Notes: generated from the sequence alone by a model not told the origin. A stretch of 64,000 nt of DNA from Acidimicrobiales bacterium (GCA_018401565.1 JAGYKS010000024.1:62001-126000), one strand, 5' to 3'. Shown: positions 34,619 through 47,978, numbered from the stretch's first letter. Made by a program: numbers and translations.

Positions 34619-35971
34619 ATGGCCAACAAGCGCTGGACGTCGTGGCTGCACCCCACCCGGTTGATCATTGTGGCCTACCTGCTGCTGGCTGCAGTCGGCG
34701 CCTTGCTGTTGCTGTTGCCCATTGCCGTGTCGGGCCAGTCTCAGGGAGTGTCGATCGACACTGCGGTGTTCACTGCCACCTCGGCGCTCACCGTTACCGG
34801 GCTGGCGGTGGTGGACACTGCCACCGAGTGGAGCCGTTTCGGGCAGGTGGTGATCCTCGGGCTGATCCAGTTGGGGGGCTTTGGCATTACGACGTTCGCC
34901 TCCGTGTTCGCCGTGCTGGTGTTCCGCCGCCTGGGCTTGCGGGCCCGGCTGGCCACCCAGCTCGAACAGAAACAACCCGACTTCGGCAACCTGCGGTCGC
35001 TGGTGGCCCGTATCGCGTTGTTCTACGTGGTCGTGGAAATCGTCGGCGTCGTCGTGCTCACGGCGGTGTTCTGGCGCAGCGATGGTGGCGCGTTCCTCAC
35101 GGCGCTGTGGACCGGCACGTTCCACGCCATCTCGGCGTTCAACAACGCCGGCTTCTCCACGTTCAGCGACAGTTTGGTCGGCTATTCCGGCGAGGTGGCC
35201 GTGCTGGCCCCGGTGATGCTGCTGGTGATTGTGGGTGGCATCGGCTTTCCGGTGGTGTTGGAGTTGGTGAACACCCGATGGCACTACCGGCGTTGGTCCA
35301 TACACACCCGGCTCACCCTGGCCACAACGGCGGTGCTGCTGGTGGGGGCAACGGTTGGCTACGCCGTGCTGGAGTGGAACAACCCCGGCACGTTCGGAAC
35401 CATGGGCAGCGGCGCCGAGCGGGCACTCAACTCGGTGTTCGCCGCCGTCACGCCCCGCACCGCCGGGTTCAACACCTTCGACTACGGCCAGAGCGGTCCC
35501 GGGGCGCAGCTCCTCACCTCGATCCTGATGCTCATCGGTGGCGGAAGTGCGTCGGCCGCCGGCGGCATCAAGGTCACCACCTTTGCCTTGCTCGGCTTCG
35601 TGATCATCGCCGAGCTGCGCAGCGATCGTGAGGTCAACACCTTTGGTCGGCGCCTGTCCGAGGCGACCCAGCGTCAGGCGTTGGCCGTGGCGCTGCTGGG
35701 GGTCGGTTCGGTGGCGCTGGGCACGCTGGCCGTCGCTGCCACCAGCCCGGCGCTGGCCATGGGTGATCTGCTGTTCGAGACGGTGTCTGCGGTCGGCACC
35801 GTGGGGCTCAGCACCGGAATCACTCCTGACCTCGAGCCCGCCAGCAGATTCCTCATGAGTGGGCTCATGCTGTTGGGTCGTTTGGGGCCGGTCACCTTTG
35901 GCACGGCGCTAGTGTTGAGAAGGCGTCAGCTCCTGCTGCGCTATCCGGAAGGGCGGCCCCTCATTGGCTGA
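34619..35971 (+). CDS. ktrB: Potassium uptake transporter, KtrB/TrkH family
   Basis: Membrane subunit of a Ktr-type K+ uptake system, 450 aa, eight or more membrane helices. The four pore loops carry selectivity-filter sequences: ALTVTGLAV, FNNAGFSTF, RTAGFNTFD and GTVGLSTG. GGAAGGAG (34601-34608) lies 10 nt before the ATG, one of the better ribosome binding sites here. The stop overlaps ktrA by 8 bp, so both subunits are made together. Confidence 0.93.
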   Translation: MANKRWTSWLHPTRLIIVAYLLLAAVGALLLLLPIAVSGQSQGVSIDTAVFTATSALTVTGLAVVDTATEWSRFGQVVILGLIQLGGFGITTFASVFAVLVFRRLGLRARLATQLEQKQPDFGNLRSLVARIALFYVVVEIVGVVVLTAVFWRSDGGAFLTALWTGTFHAISAFNNAGFSTFSDSLVGYSGEVAVLAPVMLLVIVGGIGFPVVLELVNTRWHYRRWSIHTRLTLATTAVLLVGATVGYAVLEWNNPGTFGTMGSGAERALNSVFAAVTPRTAGFNTFDYGQSGPGAQLLTSILMLIGGGSASAAGGIKVTTFALLGFVIIAELRSDREVNTFGRRLSEATQRQALAVALLGVGSVALGTLAVAATSPALAMGDLLFETVSAVGTVGLSTGITPDLEPASRFLMSGLMLLGRLGPVTFGTALVLRRRQLLLRYPEGRPLIG

Positions 35972-36641
35972 CAAGAGGCGGCGTATCGCACGCCACGACG
36001 AGGACATTCTGGTCATCGGGTTGGGTCGCTTCGGCGGCAGTCTGGCCCGCGAGCTGACCGAGCTCGGTCACGACGTGCTGGGCGTGGATGCCAGCGACAC
36101 TGTCGTGGCCCAACTCAGCCCCTACCTGGCCAAGGCGGTGGTGGCTGACACCACCCGACGCCAGGTGCTCGAGCAACTCGGTGCCAACGACTTCCACCAC
36201 GTGGTGGTGGGTGTCGGTGACGTGGAGGCCAACATTCTCACGGTGGCCGAACTCAAGAACATGGGCATCGACGACGTGTGGGCAAAGGCCGCCACAACCG
36301 CCCACAAGCGGATTCTCGAGGCCATCGGGGTGAAGCACGTCGTGCTGCCCGAACACGAGATGGGCCGACGCATCGCCCATCAGGTCACGGGAAAGGTGGT
36401 CGACTACATCGAGCTCGATGACGGATTCGCCCTCGTCGAGTCTCGGGTGCCGGCTGACTTGTGGGGCAAGACGCTTGCCGACGCCCAGGTTCGGGCGAAG
36501 TTCAACGTCACCGTGGTGTGCATCAAGCCCCACGGTGAGGGCTTCACCTACGCCACCCCCGACACCGTGCTCGGGTCAGAGGCGATGGTGCTGGTGGCTG
36601 GTGACAAAGACAGCGTCGAGGCCTTCGCCGAGACGACCTGA
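35964..36641 (+). CDS. ktrA: Potassium uptake regulatory subunit, KtrA/TrkA (RCK domains)
   Basis: Cytoplasmic ring subunit that gates KtrB in response to nucleotides. The Rossmann RCK_N domain starts with ILVIGLGRFGGSLARELTEL and has an acidic residue at the end of the second strand (VLGVDASD). A C-terminal RCK_C domain follows (VVDYIELDDGFALVESRVPA). 225 aa, normal. The start is a TTG inside the end of ktrB with no separate ribosome binding site, so translation is probably coupled. Confidence 0.92.
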   Translation: MADKRRRIARHDEDILVIGLGRFGGSLARELTELGHDVLGVDASDTVVAQLSPYLAKAVVADTTRRQVLEQLGANDFHHVVVGVGDVEANILTVAELKNMGIDDVWAKAATTAHKRILEAIGVKHVVLPEHEMGRRIAHQVTGKVVDYIELDDGFALVESRVPADLWGKTLADAQVRAKFNVTVVCIKPHGEGFTYATPDTVLGSEAMVLVAGDKDSVEAFAETT

Positions 36642-36701
36642 CGGGCTCTTTGGTCAGCACTGACTCGTGACGTACCGGCAACCACCGACGATGGGACGAC
36701 T

Positions 36702-37457
36702 GTGACTGATCTGCACGGACACGTGGCACTGGTAACCGGCGGCAACGGCGGCATCGGCCTTGGCATGGCCAGGGCGCTGGCTGTTGCCGGGGCGGATATC
36801 GCCATTTGGGGTCGCAACGCCGACAAGAACGCCGCTGCGGCCGCCGAGATCGAAGGTCTCGGCGTCCGGGTGGTGGCGTTGCAGTGCGACGTGTCCGATG
36901 AGGACCAGGTCGTGACGTCGTTCGCCCGCACGGTGGACGAGTTGGGCAAGGTCGACTCGCTGTTTGCCAACGCCGGAATCGGTGGGTTCGCTCCGTTCAC
37001 CACCATGTCGCTGGCCGAGTTCCGGCGAGTCACGGCGGTGAACCTCGACGGCGCCTTTTTGTGTCTGCGCGAAGCCGCCGCCCACATGGTGGAGCGGGGC
37101 GAGGGCGGCTCACTGGTGGGGATCTCGTCGGTGTCGGCCATCGATGGGGCCCCGGGCATGGAGCACTACGCCGCCTCCAAAGCGGGTCTGTCGGCCATGA
37201 TCAGGGGGTTGGCCGTGGAGCTGGCCCGCTACCGCATCCGGGCCAACTCCATCCTTCCGGGATGGACCGAGACCGACATGATCGCCCCGGCTGCAACCAA
37301 CGAGCGCTTCGTGGCCAACACCGTGCACCGAACGCCGGTGCGCAGATGGGGGACCCCGACAGACCTCGGGCCAGTGGCGGTGTATCTGGCCGATCCCTCG
37401 GCGGTGTTCCACACCGGCGACTCGCTGGTGGTTGACGGCGGCTATTCGATCTACTGA
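36702..37457 (+). CDS. SDR family oxidoreductase
   Basis: Classical 251-aa short-chain dehydrogenase. NAD(P) motif VALVTGGNGGIGLGMARAL, LFANAGIGGF, Ser in VGISSVSAID, catalytic YAASKAG and the end motif DSLVVDGGYSIY typical of FabG-like enzymes. The GTG start has no clear ribosome binding site. It lies 60 bp after ktrA and 134 bp before a ferredoxin gene, with which it could share a redox pathway; this is inference from position. Confidence 0.9.
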   Translation: MTDLHGHVALVTGGNGGIGLGMARALAVAGADIAIWGRNADKNAAAAAEIEGLGVRVVALQCDVSDEDQVVTSFARTVDELGKVDSLFANAGIGGFAPFTTMSLAEFRRVTAVNLDGAFLCLREAAAHMVERGEGGSLVGISSVSAIDGAPGMEHYAASKAGLSAMIRGLAVELARYRIRANSILPGWTETDMIAPAATNERFVANTVHRTPVRRWGTPTDLGPVAVYLADPSAVFHTGDSLVVDGGYSIY

Positions 37458-37591
37458 CCAGCGACTGACGGTCCCGGCAACCGATGGCCGGGCTGGTCGC
37501 AGCGGTGCCGTGACGGCTCTGGACCGGCGTGGGGGTCACACCGGTGCCATGATGGGATTGCTGTCAGCATGTTCACCACGGGAGGAACGCA

Positions 37592-37783
37592 ATGCAGGTC
37601 ATAGTGGACTTCGACGTATGTGAGAGCAATGCGGTGTGCATGGCCATCGCCCCGGAGGTGTTTGAGGTGCGTGACGACGACTTCCTGTACGTCCTGGTCG
37701 AGAACCCCTCAGAGGACCTGCGCGACAAGGTGGAAGAGGCTGTGCGTCGTTGTCCCAAGCAGGCCATCCGCCTCGAGGGGTGA
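37592..37783 (+). CDS. Ferredoxin, probable [3Fe-4S] type
   Basis: 63 aa with three cluster cysteines, C10, C16 (CESNAVC) and C54 (RRCPKQAI). The spacing, with no fourth Cys in the first motif, is that of the [3Fe-4S] ferredoxins that feed cytochromes P450 in actinomycetes. The protein is acidic. GGAGGAAC lies just before the ATG, a strong ribosome binding site. It overlaps the reductase gene by 4 bp (GTGA). No P450 gene is in this window. Confidence 0.92.
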   Translation: MQVIVDFDVCESNAVCMAIAPEVFEVRDDDFLYVLVENPSEDLRDKVEEAVRRCPKQAIRLEG

Positions 37784-39048
37784 GCGGCACGCAAACACCG
37801 GGGTCCGCCATGGACGCCATCGTGGTGGTCGGTGCATCGTTGGCCGGGGTGCACGCTGCGGCTGCCTTGCGCCGTGACGGGTTCGTTGGGTCCATCACGG
37901 TGGTTGATGCCCAGGCCCACCGTCCCTACGACCGGCCCCCGCTGTCCAAGGAACTGCTCACCGGTCGGTTCGGACCTGATGACATCGGGTTGCGGTCGGC
38001 GGTGGACCTCGACGTGACCTGGCGCCTTGGCAGCGCGGCTGTGGGTCTGGAGCTCAACAGCAGTGGTGCCGACGGCGCCGCGCTGGGAGGCCGCCTGCTC
38101 CTCGATGACGGGGAGCTCGCCTTCGACGGACTGGTCATCGCCTGTGGTGCGTCGGCGCGCACGCTGCCCGACGCTGGTGGGCCCGATGCTGGTGGGCCCG
38201 ACGGAGTCGGGGTGTTGCGAACCCTCGATGATGCCCTCGCCCTGCGTTCGGCACTCGACGACGGTTTGTCGTCGGTGGTGGTGGTGGGAGCCGGGTTCAT
38301 TGGCCTTGAGGTTGCGGCTTCGTGTCGTCAGCGGGATGTTGCCGTCACCCTGGTTGAACCCATGGCTGCGCCATTGGGTCGGATCCTGGGAGACGACGTC
38401 GGGCTCGCGCTGGCTGGCGTGCACCGTCGTCATGGCGTGGATGTGCGACTTGGCGTTGGGGTCCAGCGGGTTACTGCCGCTGCTGGCGACGGCTCGGGTT
38501 GTGACGTCCACCTCGACGACGGGTCGGTGGTCACCGCCCAACGTGTGGTTGTTGGCATCGGTGTGGTGCCCAACACCGACTGGCTTCAGGGGTCGGGACT
38601 CACGATCGACAACGGCGTGGTGTGTGACGAGACGTTGTGGGCAGCTCCCGGAGTTGTGGCCGCCGGTGACCTGGCCCGATGGCCCAGTGCCAGATTCGGG
38701 TCCATGTTGCGCGTGGAGCATTGGGATCACGCCGTTGCCTCGGGAGAGGCGGCGGCGCGCCGGTTGCTGGCCGGAGCCGATGCCCCGGCGTTCGATCCGG
38801 TGCCGTGGTTCTGGTCTGATCAGTACGACACCAAGGTGCAGCTGGTGGGCATGGCCGGAGCCGACGCCGACGCCGAGGTGGTGTCGGGGTCGCTCGACGA
38901 CGACCGCTTCGCCGTTGTGTACGGGCGAAACGGCCGGCTCACCGGAGTGTTGGGGGTGAACCGCCCCCGTCACGTGGCGCTGATGCGGGCCCGTGTCGAA
39001 CAGGGCATCTCCTTCGACGACGCCGTCACCGCCGCCCGAGACCTGTGA
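37780..39048 (+). CDS. FAD-dependent ferredoxin reductase
   Basis: Pyridine-nucleotide-disulfide oxidoreductase fold of the rubredoxin/putidaredoxin reductase type. FAD motif IVVVGASLAGVHAAAALRR, RPYDRPPLSKELL, NAD(P)H motif VVVVGAGFIGLEVAAS, and FAD-contacting GVVAAGDLARWPS and EHWDHAVASGEAAA. It passes electrons from NAD(P)H to the ferredoxin encoded just upstream. The GTG at 37780 overlaps the ferredoxin stop (GTGA); the ATG at 37810, ten codons later, is the alternative and fits the family start better. A short in-frame repeat encodes DAGGPDAGGPDG in the middle. Confidence 0.92.
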   Translation: MSGTQTPGSAMDAIVVVGASLAGVHAAAALRRDGFVGSITVVDAQAHRPYDRPPLSKELLTGRFGPDDIGLRSAVDLDVTWRLGSAAVGLELNSSGADGAALGGRLLLDDGELAFDGLVIACGASARTLPDAGGPDAGGPDGVGVLRTLDDALALRSALDDGLSSVVVVGAGFIGLEVAASCRQRDVAVTLVEPMAAPLGRILGDDVGLALAGVHRRHGVDVRLGVGVQRVTAAAGDGSGCDVHLDDGSVVTAQRVVVGIGVVPNTDWLQGSGLTIDNGVVCDETLWAAPGVVAAGDLARWPSARFGSMLRVEHWDHAVASGEAAARRLLAGADAPAFDPVPWFWSDQYDTKVQLVGMAGADADAEVVSGSLDDDRFAVVYGRNGRLTGVLGVNRPRHVALMRARVEQGISFDDAVTAARDL

Positions 39049-39689
39049 ACGGCACCGCAGCGCTGTTGCTGGCATTGACCGCCGTGGTCGCCGTCGGTGA
39101 CTGGATGGTCGTCGCCGGCAAGAACAAGCGGCTCGAGTACATCCTCAAACCGCTCACCACCATCGGCCTTGTGGCCGTGGCTGTGGCCATCGAACCGCGT
39201 GACCCGGCCGCCAGGGTGCTGTTTGTGATCGCCCTGACGCTGTCGCTGGCCGGTGACGTGTTGTTGATGCTCCCCAACCGCAAACGCTTCTTCGCCTTCG
39301 GGCTGGCGTCGTTCCTGCTGGCCCATCTCGCCTACATCCCGGGCCTGTTGCTGCTGGGCGCCTCCGCCGGTGGGCTGATCGTCGGCTTTGTGGTGGCGTT
39401 GGTGGGTGGCGCCATCGTGGGTCGAAGGGTGCTGGCGGGGGTTGGGCGCACGCAACCGGCGCTGACCGTGCCGGTCACGGTGTACCTGACGGTGATTTTG
39501 GCCATGGCGGTGGTGGCGTGGGGGACCCTGTTGCCGTTCGCCATCGCCGGCGCCGTCATCTTTTGTGTCTCCGACGCCGTGCTGGCGTCCAACGAGTTCG
39601 TCAAACCGTGGCCTCGGGCCGGGGTGGTGGTGATGGTGACCTATCACGTCGCCCAGGCCCTGCTGGTGCTGTCGCTGGTGAGCTGGTGA
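39045..39689 (+). CDS. YhhN/TMEM86-family membrane protein (lysoplasmalogenase-like)
   Basis: A 214-aa protein with about eight membrane helices. Conserved family elements are LEYILKPLTTIGL, LSLAGDVLLMLPNRKRFFAF with G following, LLAHLAYIPG and FCVSDAVLASNEF. Characterised members hydrolyse the vinyl ether of lysoplasmalogens; whether this bacterium has plasmalogens is not known. It overlaps the reductase gene by 4 bp (GTGA), completing the ferredoxin - reductase - YhhN operon. Confidence 0.88.
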   Translation: MNGTAALLLALTAVVAVGDWMVVAGKNKRLEYILKPLTTIGLVAVAVAIEPRDPAARVLFVIALTLSLAGDVLLMLPNRKRFFAFGLASFLLAHLAYIPGLLLLGASAGGLIVGFVVALVGGAIVGRRVLAGVGRTQPALTVPVTVYLTVILAMAVVAWGTLLPFAIAGAVIFCVSDAVLASNEFVKPWPRAGVVVMVTYHVAQALLVLSLVSW

Positions 39690-39734
39690 AGCCATCGGGA
39701 TCGAACGGTCCCGCCAATTTGTCACACTGTGGGT

Positions 39735-43064
<3,330 letters not shown>

Positions 43065-43068
<4 letters not shown>

Positions 43069-45335
43069 GTCAGGCGGGCTCATCGGTGCCCCACAGCGTG
43101 TCGGCAATGGCGGCATGGTTGGGAGTGAGTGCGACCTATCACGACGTGTTCGGCACCATCCATCACGCCAGTACCGAATCACTGCAGGCAGTGGCAGGAG
43201 TGCTGGTGGGCCATCCCGGGGCGTCGGTCGGTGAGCTGGCCGAGGCTGTTCGGCAGCGCCAGCAGTCCATGGCGACACGCCTGGTGCCCGACGTGGTGGT
43301 GGCGTGGCAGCCCGGCCCGGTGGTGGTGGTGGTGACGGTGCCGCCCGGGGTGCGTCGTATTGCCATGTCGGTGACGCTTGACCCCCACGGTGACGACGGC
43401 GGTGGGGTGCGCAGTCTGGTTGTGGATGCCGCCGGCGGACCTGCCGGCGGATCTGCTGGCGGACCTGTCGGCGGATCTGCTGGCGGTGCGACAGGTGACC
43501 GACCCGGTGACCGACCCGGTGACCGCAGTGCCATCGCTGTGGACCTCGCCGGGCTCGAACTGCCGATCGGTCGTCATCGCCTGCGTGTCACCGCCGAGTC
43601 GCAGGGTGGGGTCGGGTCCCACGCCCTTGGGCCCGATGACGCCACCGTGGTGGTGGCCCCGTTGCAGCTGCCCCGTTTCGCCGACGACGCCCGACTGTGG
43701 GGCGTGTTTGCTCCGGTGTGGTCGGCGTGGTCACACCGGCGTCCCGACGTGCATCTCGGGCAGCTCGACGCCGTGGGTGCATGGACGGCGGCCCACGGGG
43801 CAAAGCTCGTCGGCACCCTGCCGATGTTGGCGACGTTCCTGGATCGACCGGTGGACCCCAGCCCCTATTCGCCGGTGAGCCGGCAATGGTGGAATGAGGC
43901 GCTGGTGGACCTCGATGCCTGTATCGGTATCAGCGAGTGCGCCGACGCCGGTTCGCTGCGCGCCCTTGTGGGCCCGGCTGATCCGGCGGCGCCCTATGAC
44001 GCCCCGGGCCAGTGGACCCGCACCCGTGCCGTGCTGGCGGCGCTGGCCGCGCATGCCAGCGAGTCGGGAACGCTGACCTCACTGGTCGACGGTTTTGTCG
44101 CCGACAATCCCGGCGTCGTGGAGTACGCGCGCTTTCGGGCCACAGTGGAACGAACCGGAACCGGTTGGCACGCCTGGCCCGAGGCCGCCCGTCGTGGACA
44201 CCTCGACGCCCGGGCGAACGATGCCGACGTGCGCATGTGGATCCACGCCCAGTGGGAGGTGCGTCGGCAGTTGGCCGATCTGGGTTCGCACATGGATGGC
44301 AGGGGCCAACGGCTGTACCTGGATCTTGCGCTGGGGGCCAACGGCGACGGCTTCGACACCTGGACCGACCAGGCGTTGTTCGGGTGGGGTGCGGCCGTGG
44401 GCGCACCGCCCGACGAGTTCTTCACCGCCGGTCAGAACTGGGGCTTCCCCGCAGTGCTGCCCGGAGCTTCCCGGTCCACCGGCCACGAGTACGTCGCTGG
44501 ATGCCTGCGGGCCCATTTACAGGTGTGCACGGTGTTGCGGCTGGATCACGTGATGGGGTTGCAGCGGTTGTTTGTGATCCCCGACGGCATGGGCGCCGAC
44601 GGCGGGGCCTACGTCAACCAGCCCCTGCAGGAGTTGCTGGCCGTGCTCAGTGTGGAGGCGTGGCGGGCTGGTGCCGTGGTGATCGGAGAAAATCTCGGCA
44701 CTGTCGATCCGGGTGTGGTCGACGCCATGGACCGTCATGGTCTGTACGGCATGTACGTGGGGCAGTTCGAGGTTCCCGCCGATGCCGACACCACCATGGT
44801 GCTCCCGGGCCCTGGTGTGCTGGCGTCGGTGAACACCCACGACACTCCGTCGTTTGCCGGGTGGTTGGCCGCTGACGACGCCGACCGCCGCCGGGACATG
44901 GGCCTGCTCGACGACGCCGGGGTGATTGCCCAGCGTCAGCTTCGGGCCACCCAGGTGGCGCGACTGCGCACCGAACTGGTCCGGCGCCGGGCCCTGGATG
45001 TCGACACGGTCAGCCCTGCTGGCGCCGACCCGGCCGACGATTCGGTTGCGTTGCTGGCCGGACTGCTCGAGGTGATGGGAGCAACTGACGCCCCGGCCGT
45101 GCTTGTGTCGGTGGATGACCTGGTGGGGGCCGTCGAACCCCAGAATGTGCCAGGAACCCCCGCTGAACGACCCAACTGGGTCCTGCGGCTGCCGGTGCCC
45201 CTCGACGATCTGATCGCCGACCCCCGGGTGGCAACGGTGCTGCAGCGTCTCGATGCGGCGCGCCGGACGGGTGGTGGTGTCGACGCCGGCGATGGCAGTG
45301 GCTCGGAGGCCGGCATCGGCGATGACAGTGATTGA
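43065..45335 (+). CDS. malQ: 4-alpha-glucanotransferase (amylomaltase, GH77)
   Basis: Transfers alpha-1,4-glucan segments between maltooligosaccharides. GH77 features: [13 protein letters not shown] entry, WDLALG-like [17 protein letters not shown], nucleophile Asp in [14 protein letters not shown], acid/base Glu in [10 protein letters not shown] and [12 protein letters not shown]. The 756-aa length includes an N-terminal beta-rich domain (~residues 1-180), as in actinobacterial and E. coli enzymes. Between that domain and the barrel an in-frame 12-bp DNA repeat encodes [18 protein letters not shown] and then GDRP twice. The C-terminus ends in an Asp/Gly-rich tail. With the upstream fusion it links trehalose, maltose and glucan metabolism. 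Confidence 0.93.
43434..43517 (+). repeat. 12-bp in-frame tandem repeats inside malQ
   Basis: Four copies of GGCGGACCTGCC-type units (43434-43481) and, after a short break, two exact copies of GGTGACCGACCC (43494-43517). They encode a Gly-rich linker in the protein. Confidence 0.85.
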
Positions 45336-45484
45336 GGAGTCTGGCCGCTATCCTGACGGCGCCAAGCGTAACGGCAGGCCTCCGGTGCGTGTCGTACAGA
45401 TGGTTCACATCAATCGCCGGCACTCGCAGTGCAGGCGGTCATCAACACCGGGACAGATCATGCCGAGCAAGCAGTGAACAAGCA

Positions 45485-47419
45485 GTGAATGCGACACCGG
45501 GGGATACCCGAGGCCACTCCTCTGACGCGTCCGTGGTCGAACGGGCGGATGTGACCGATCGTGGTGGGCGTCCCGACGTCCTGCCTGCCCGTTCTCGGCC
45601 TGCCCATTCTCGTGTAGCCCGATCCATGGCGGCTGCGAGCCGTGTTGCCGACGCCTTTTTGGGCACCACTGCCGCTGCATCGGCGGACATGAACGCCTCA
45701 CCTGGTCATGACGACCGATCGTCGGGGGTGACGGCGCTGGACCACCCCGATGGTGCCCCGGTGGTTTCTCGTGCCGCTCGAGTTCCAGATTTGGCGCCCG
45801 CTCGAGTTCCCGCTCGAGTTCCCGCTTTGGCACCTGCTTTGGCGCCTGCGTCAGCGTCCTCTGTGGTGCTGCAGCCGAGCGTCGCTGCTGACGCCCTTTT
45901 GAGCCAGCGACGATGGCGTGCCCATGTGCTCACTGCTGCCTACGCCCTGTCGGGTCTGGTGGGGGTGCTGATCGTGGTGACGTCGGCCCCGGTCTGGCGC
46001 AACGCCGCCCCCACCTGGCGCCTGACCATGGTGGGAATACCCCATCCCCCTGACAGCAGCGTCACCGCCGCAGTGCTGTTTGTTGGCGGCCTTGTGCTGA
46101 TGTGGGTTGGTTGGGCCGGGATGGTTGGTCGTAGCGAACGACTGCCCGGCACGCCGCGCACGCGGCTGGTTGTGGCCGTTGCCGTGCTGGTGTTGTGGTG
46201 CATCCCCCCGCTGCTTGGAACCCCAATTCTCAGTAATGACGCCTACAGCTACGCCGCCCAGGGGGAGATGGCCACCCGGGGCATCGACCCCACGGCCATG
46301 GGGCCCTACGCGCTTCACCGAGGCGAGTTCCTCAACGCCGTGGATCCAATCTGGCGTGATGCAGCGGCACCCTATGGGCCGGTCGCCATCCAGTTGTCGG
46401 CGTGGGCAGCTGCTGCCACCGGTCATGTGGCCGCCCCCACGGTGTGGGTGATGCGGGGTTTGGCGGCACTTGGTGTGGCCATGACGGCGTTGGGGGTGGT
46501 GCTCATCGCCCGTCGTGAGCGGGTGCCGGCTGCGTCGGCGCTGGTGGCGGGGGTGGCTGGTCCGCTGGTACTGCTGCACATGGTGGGCGGTAGTCACAAC
46601 GACTCGCTCATGATGGGCCTGATGGTCCTTGGTCTGGCGGCATTCACCGCCCACCGGAAAATCCTGTCGGTGGTGCTGGTGACGCTGGCGATCGCAGTCA
46701 AACTGCCGGCTGCTGCAGCGTTGGCGTTCATCGGGTGGAACTGGTCCACCGACCGCAACGCTCCGGTGCGCACCCGAGTGGCCGGAACGGCTCTGGTCGG
46801 GGCGGGCGCGGGCGCAATGCTGCTGCTGCTTTCTGCGGGGGCGGGCATCGGATTTGGGTGGATCACGGCGTTGTCCAGTACGGGATCAATCACCTCCACG
46901 TTCTCGGTGTCCACCAAGCTGGGGCTGGTGGCCAACGACGTGGCTGGTCTGGTCGGACTGGGAGTGTCAGAGCAGGTGTGGCTTTCGGTGTTCAGGCTGC
47001 TGGGTCTGGCTGTGGCTGGCGCGGTGTGCCTGTGGTTGCTGGTGCGCAGCCCCCGCATCGGTGTGGTGCGGGCGGTGGGCCTGGCCATGGTGGTCACGAT
47101 GTTGCTGGGTCCGGTGGTGTGGCCGTGGTACCTGCCCGCCGGCCTTGCCCTGCTGGCCGCCAGTGGCCTGGGCCGTTGGCGGCCGACCTATCTGGTGCTG
47201 ATCATGGCGGCGTCCACGTTCGTGTGGCCCACCAGCGTTGACCCGGTGCAGTCGATCGCCGGGGTTGGGCACATTCTGGGATTGGGCTTTTTGGCGCTCA
47301 TCGCCGTGGTGGCCTTCGTCGCCCAGCGCCTGTCGCTTCGACTGGGTGCCTGGCGAGACGGGCGCACAGCCCGCCGCCAGCTCACCGTCGCCGCCCACAG
47401 CCGCTGGATCACCGGTTGA
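45485..47419 (+). CDS. Polyprenol-phosphomannose-dependent alpha-1,6-mannosyltransferase-like membrane protein (MptB family)
   Basis: Large integral membrane glycosyltransferase of the GT-C type with about 12 helices from residue ~150 on. The loop TPILSNDAYSYAAQGEMATR with GIDPTAMGPY carries the conserved acidic residue after the first helix, as in MptB/MptA of mycobacteria and corynebacteria, which build lipomannan. Later GGSHNDSLMMGLMVLGLAAF and GPVVWPWYLPAGLALLAASG fit the family. The first ~145 residues are hydrophilic and low-complexity (VPDLAPARVPARVPALAPAL). The start is uncertain: GTG 45485 is chosen, ATG 45689 is plausible. A TATCCT at 45349-45354 may be its -10. In a non-mycolic actinomycete the product may be another mannan or lipoglycan. 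Confidence 0.75.
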   Translation: MNATPGDTRGHSSDASVVERADVTDRGGRPDVLPARSRPAHSRVARSMAAASRVADAFLGTTAAASADMNASPGHDDRSSGVTALDHPDGAPVVSRAARVPDLAPARVPARVPALAPALAPASASSVVLQPSVAADALLSQRRWRAHVLTAAYALSGLVGVLIVVTSAPVWRNAAPTWRLTMVGIPHPPDSSVTAAVLFVGGLVLMWVGWAGMVGRSERLPGTPRTRLVVAVAVLVLWCIPPLLGTPILSNDAYSYAAQGEMATRGIDPTAMGPYALHRGEFLNAVDPIWRDAAAPYGPVAIQLSAWAAAATGHVAAPTVWVMRGLAALGVAMTALGVVLIARRERVPAASALVAGVAGPLVLLHMVGGSHNDSLMMGLMVLGLAAFTAHRKILSVVLVTLAIAVKLPAAAALAFIGWNWSTDRNAPVRTRVAGTALVGAGAGAMLLLLSAGAGIGFGWITALSSTGSITSTFSVSTKLGLVANDVAGLVGLGVSEQVWLSVFRLLGLAVAGAVCLWLLVRSPRIGVVRAVGLAMVVTMLLGPVVWPWYLPAGLALLAASGLGRWRPTYLVLIMAASTFVWPTSVDPVQSIAGVGHILGLGFLALIAVVAFVAQRLSLRLGAWRDGRTARRQLTVAAHSRWITG

Positions 47420-47491
47420 CGACCCTGTCGTGCGTGCCGTCGCCAGGCCGACCATCGGTGCGGGTGCAACCAGTCAGGCAGGAGATTGACC

Positions 47492-47929
47492 ATGTCACTT
47501 GATCGCATCGTGGTGGGCGTCGACGGCTCTGGTGGCGGATTGCACGCCCTCGGTTGGGCGGTCCCGGTGGCCCGGGCGTTGGGTGCCGAGGTGATTCTGG
47601 TGCGGTGGTACGACCCCATGGTGGAGATGATGGCCACCTCCGAGCGCATGGAGTTCGACCAGCTTCGGCAGATGGCCGAAGCCCGGTTGTCTGGGCCGTG
47701 GGCCCAACCCCTGGTGGACGCCGGCGTTGCCTACCGCCCCGTGCTGGCCGAGGGCGACGACGGTGCGGCCGCGCTCATTGGGGTGGCGCTCGACAACGAA
47801 GCCGGCCTGATCGTGATCGGCAATGTGGGGCTCACCGGATGGCGCGAGCGGATCGTTGGATCGTTTGCCGCCCGGGTGCTGCAGCTGTCGTCGGTGCCGG
47901 TCACCGTGGTGCCCCAGCCCCGTCCCTGA
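47492..47929 (+). CDS. Universal stress protein (UspA family)
   Basis: 145 aa, single Usp domain with the ATP-binding pattern G-2X-G-9X-G-S visible in IGNVGLTGWRERIVGSFAAR. It starts with RIVVGVDGSGGGLHALGWAV and ends VPVTVVPQPRP. GGAG (47481-47484) lies 7 nt before the ATG; a TTG two codons upstream is less likely. Such proteins bind ATP and modulate stress responses; no partner is indicated by the neighbours. Confidence 0.92.
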   Translation: MSLDRIVVGVDGSGGGLHALGWAVPVARALGAEVILVRWYDPMVEMMATSERMEFDQLRQMAEARLSGPWAQPLVDAGVAYRPVLAEGDDGAAALIGVALDNEAGLIVIGNVGLTGWRERIVGSFAARVLQLSSVPVTVVPQPRP

Positions 47930-47965
47930 GGACGGGTGCCGTCGGTGAGGACGTATGCCGTCGGT
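47928..47965 (+). repeat. 19-bp direct repeat at the Usp gene stop
   Basis: GAGGACGGGTGCCGTCGGT and GAGGACGTATGCCGTCGGT follow directly, two mismatches apart. The first copy begins within the stop codon (47927-47929); together they fill most of the gap to the convergent aminopeptidase gene. Confidence 0.8.
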
Positions 47966-47978
47966 GGCCCCTGGCGTC

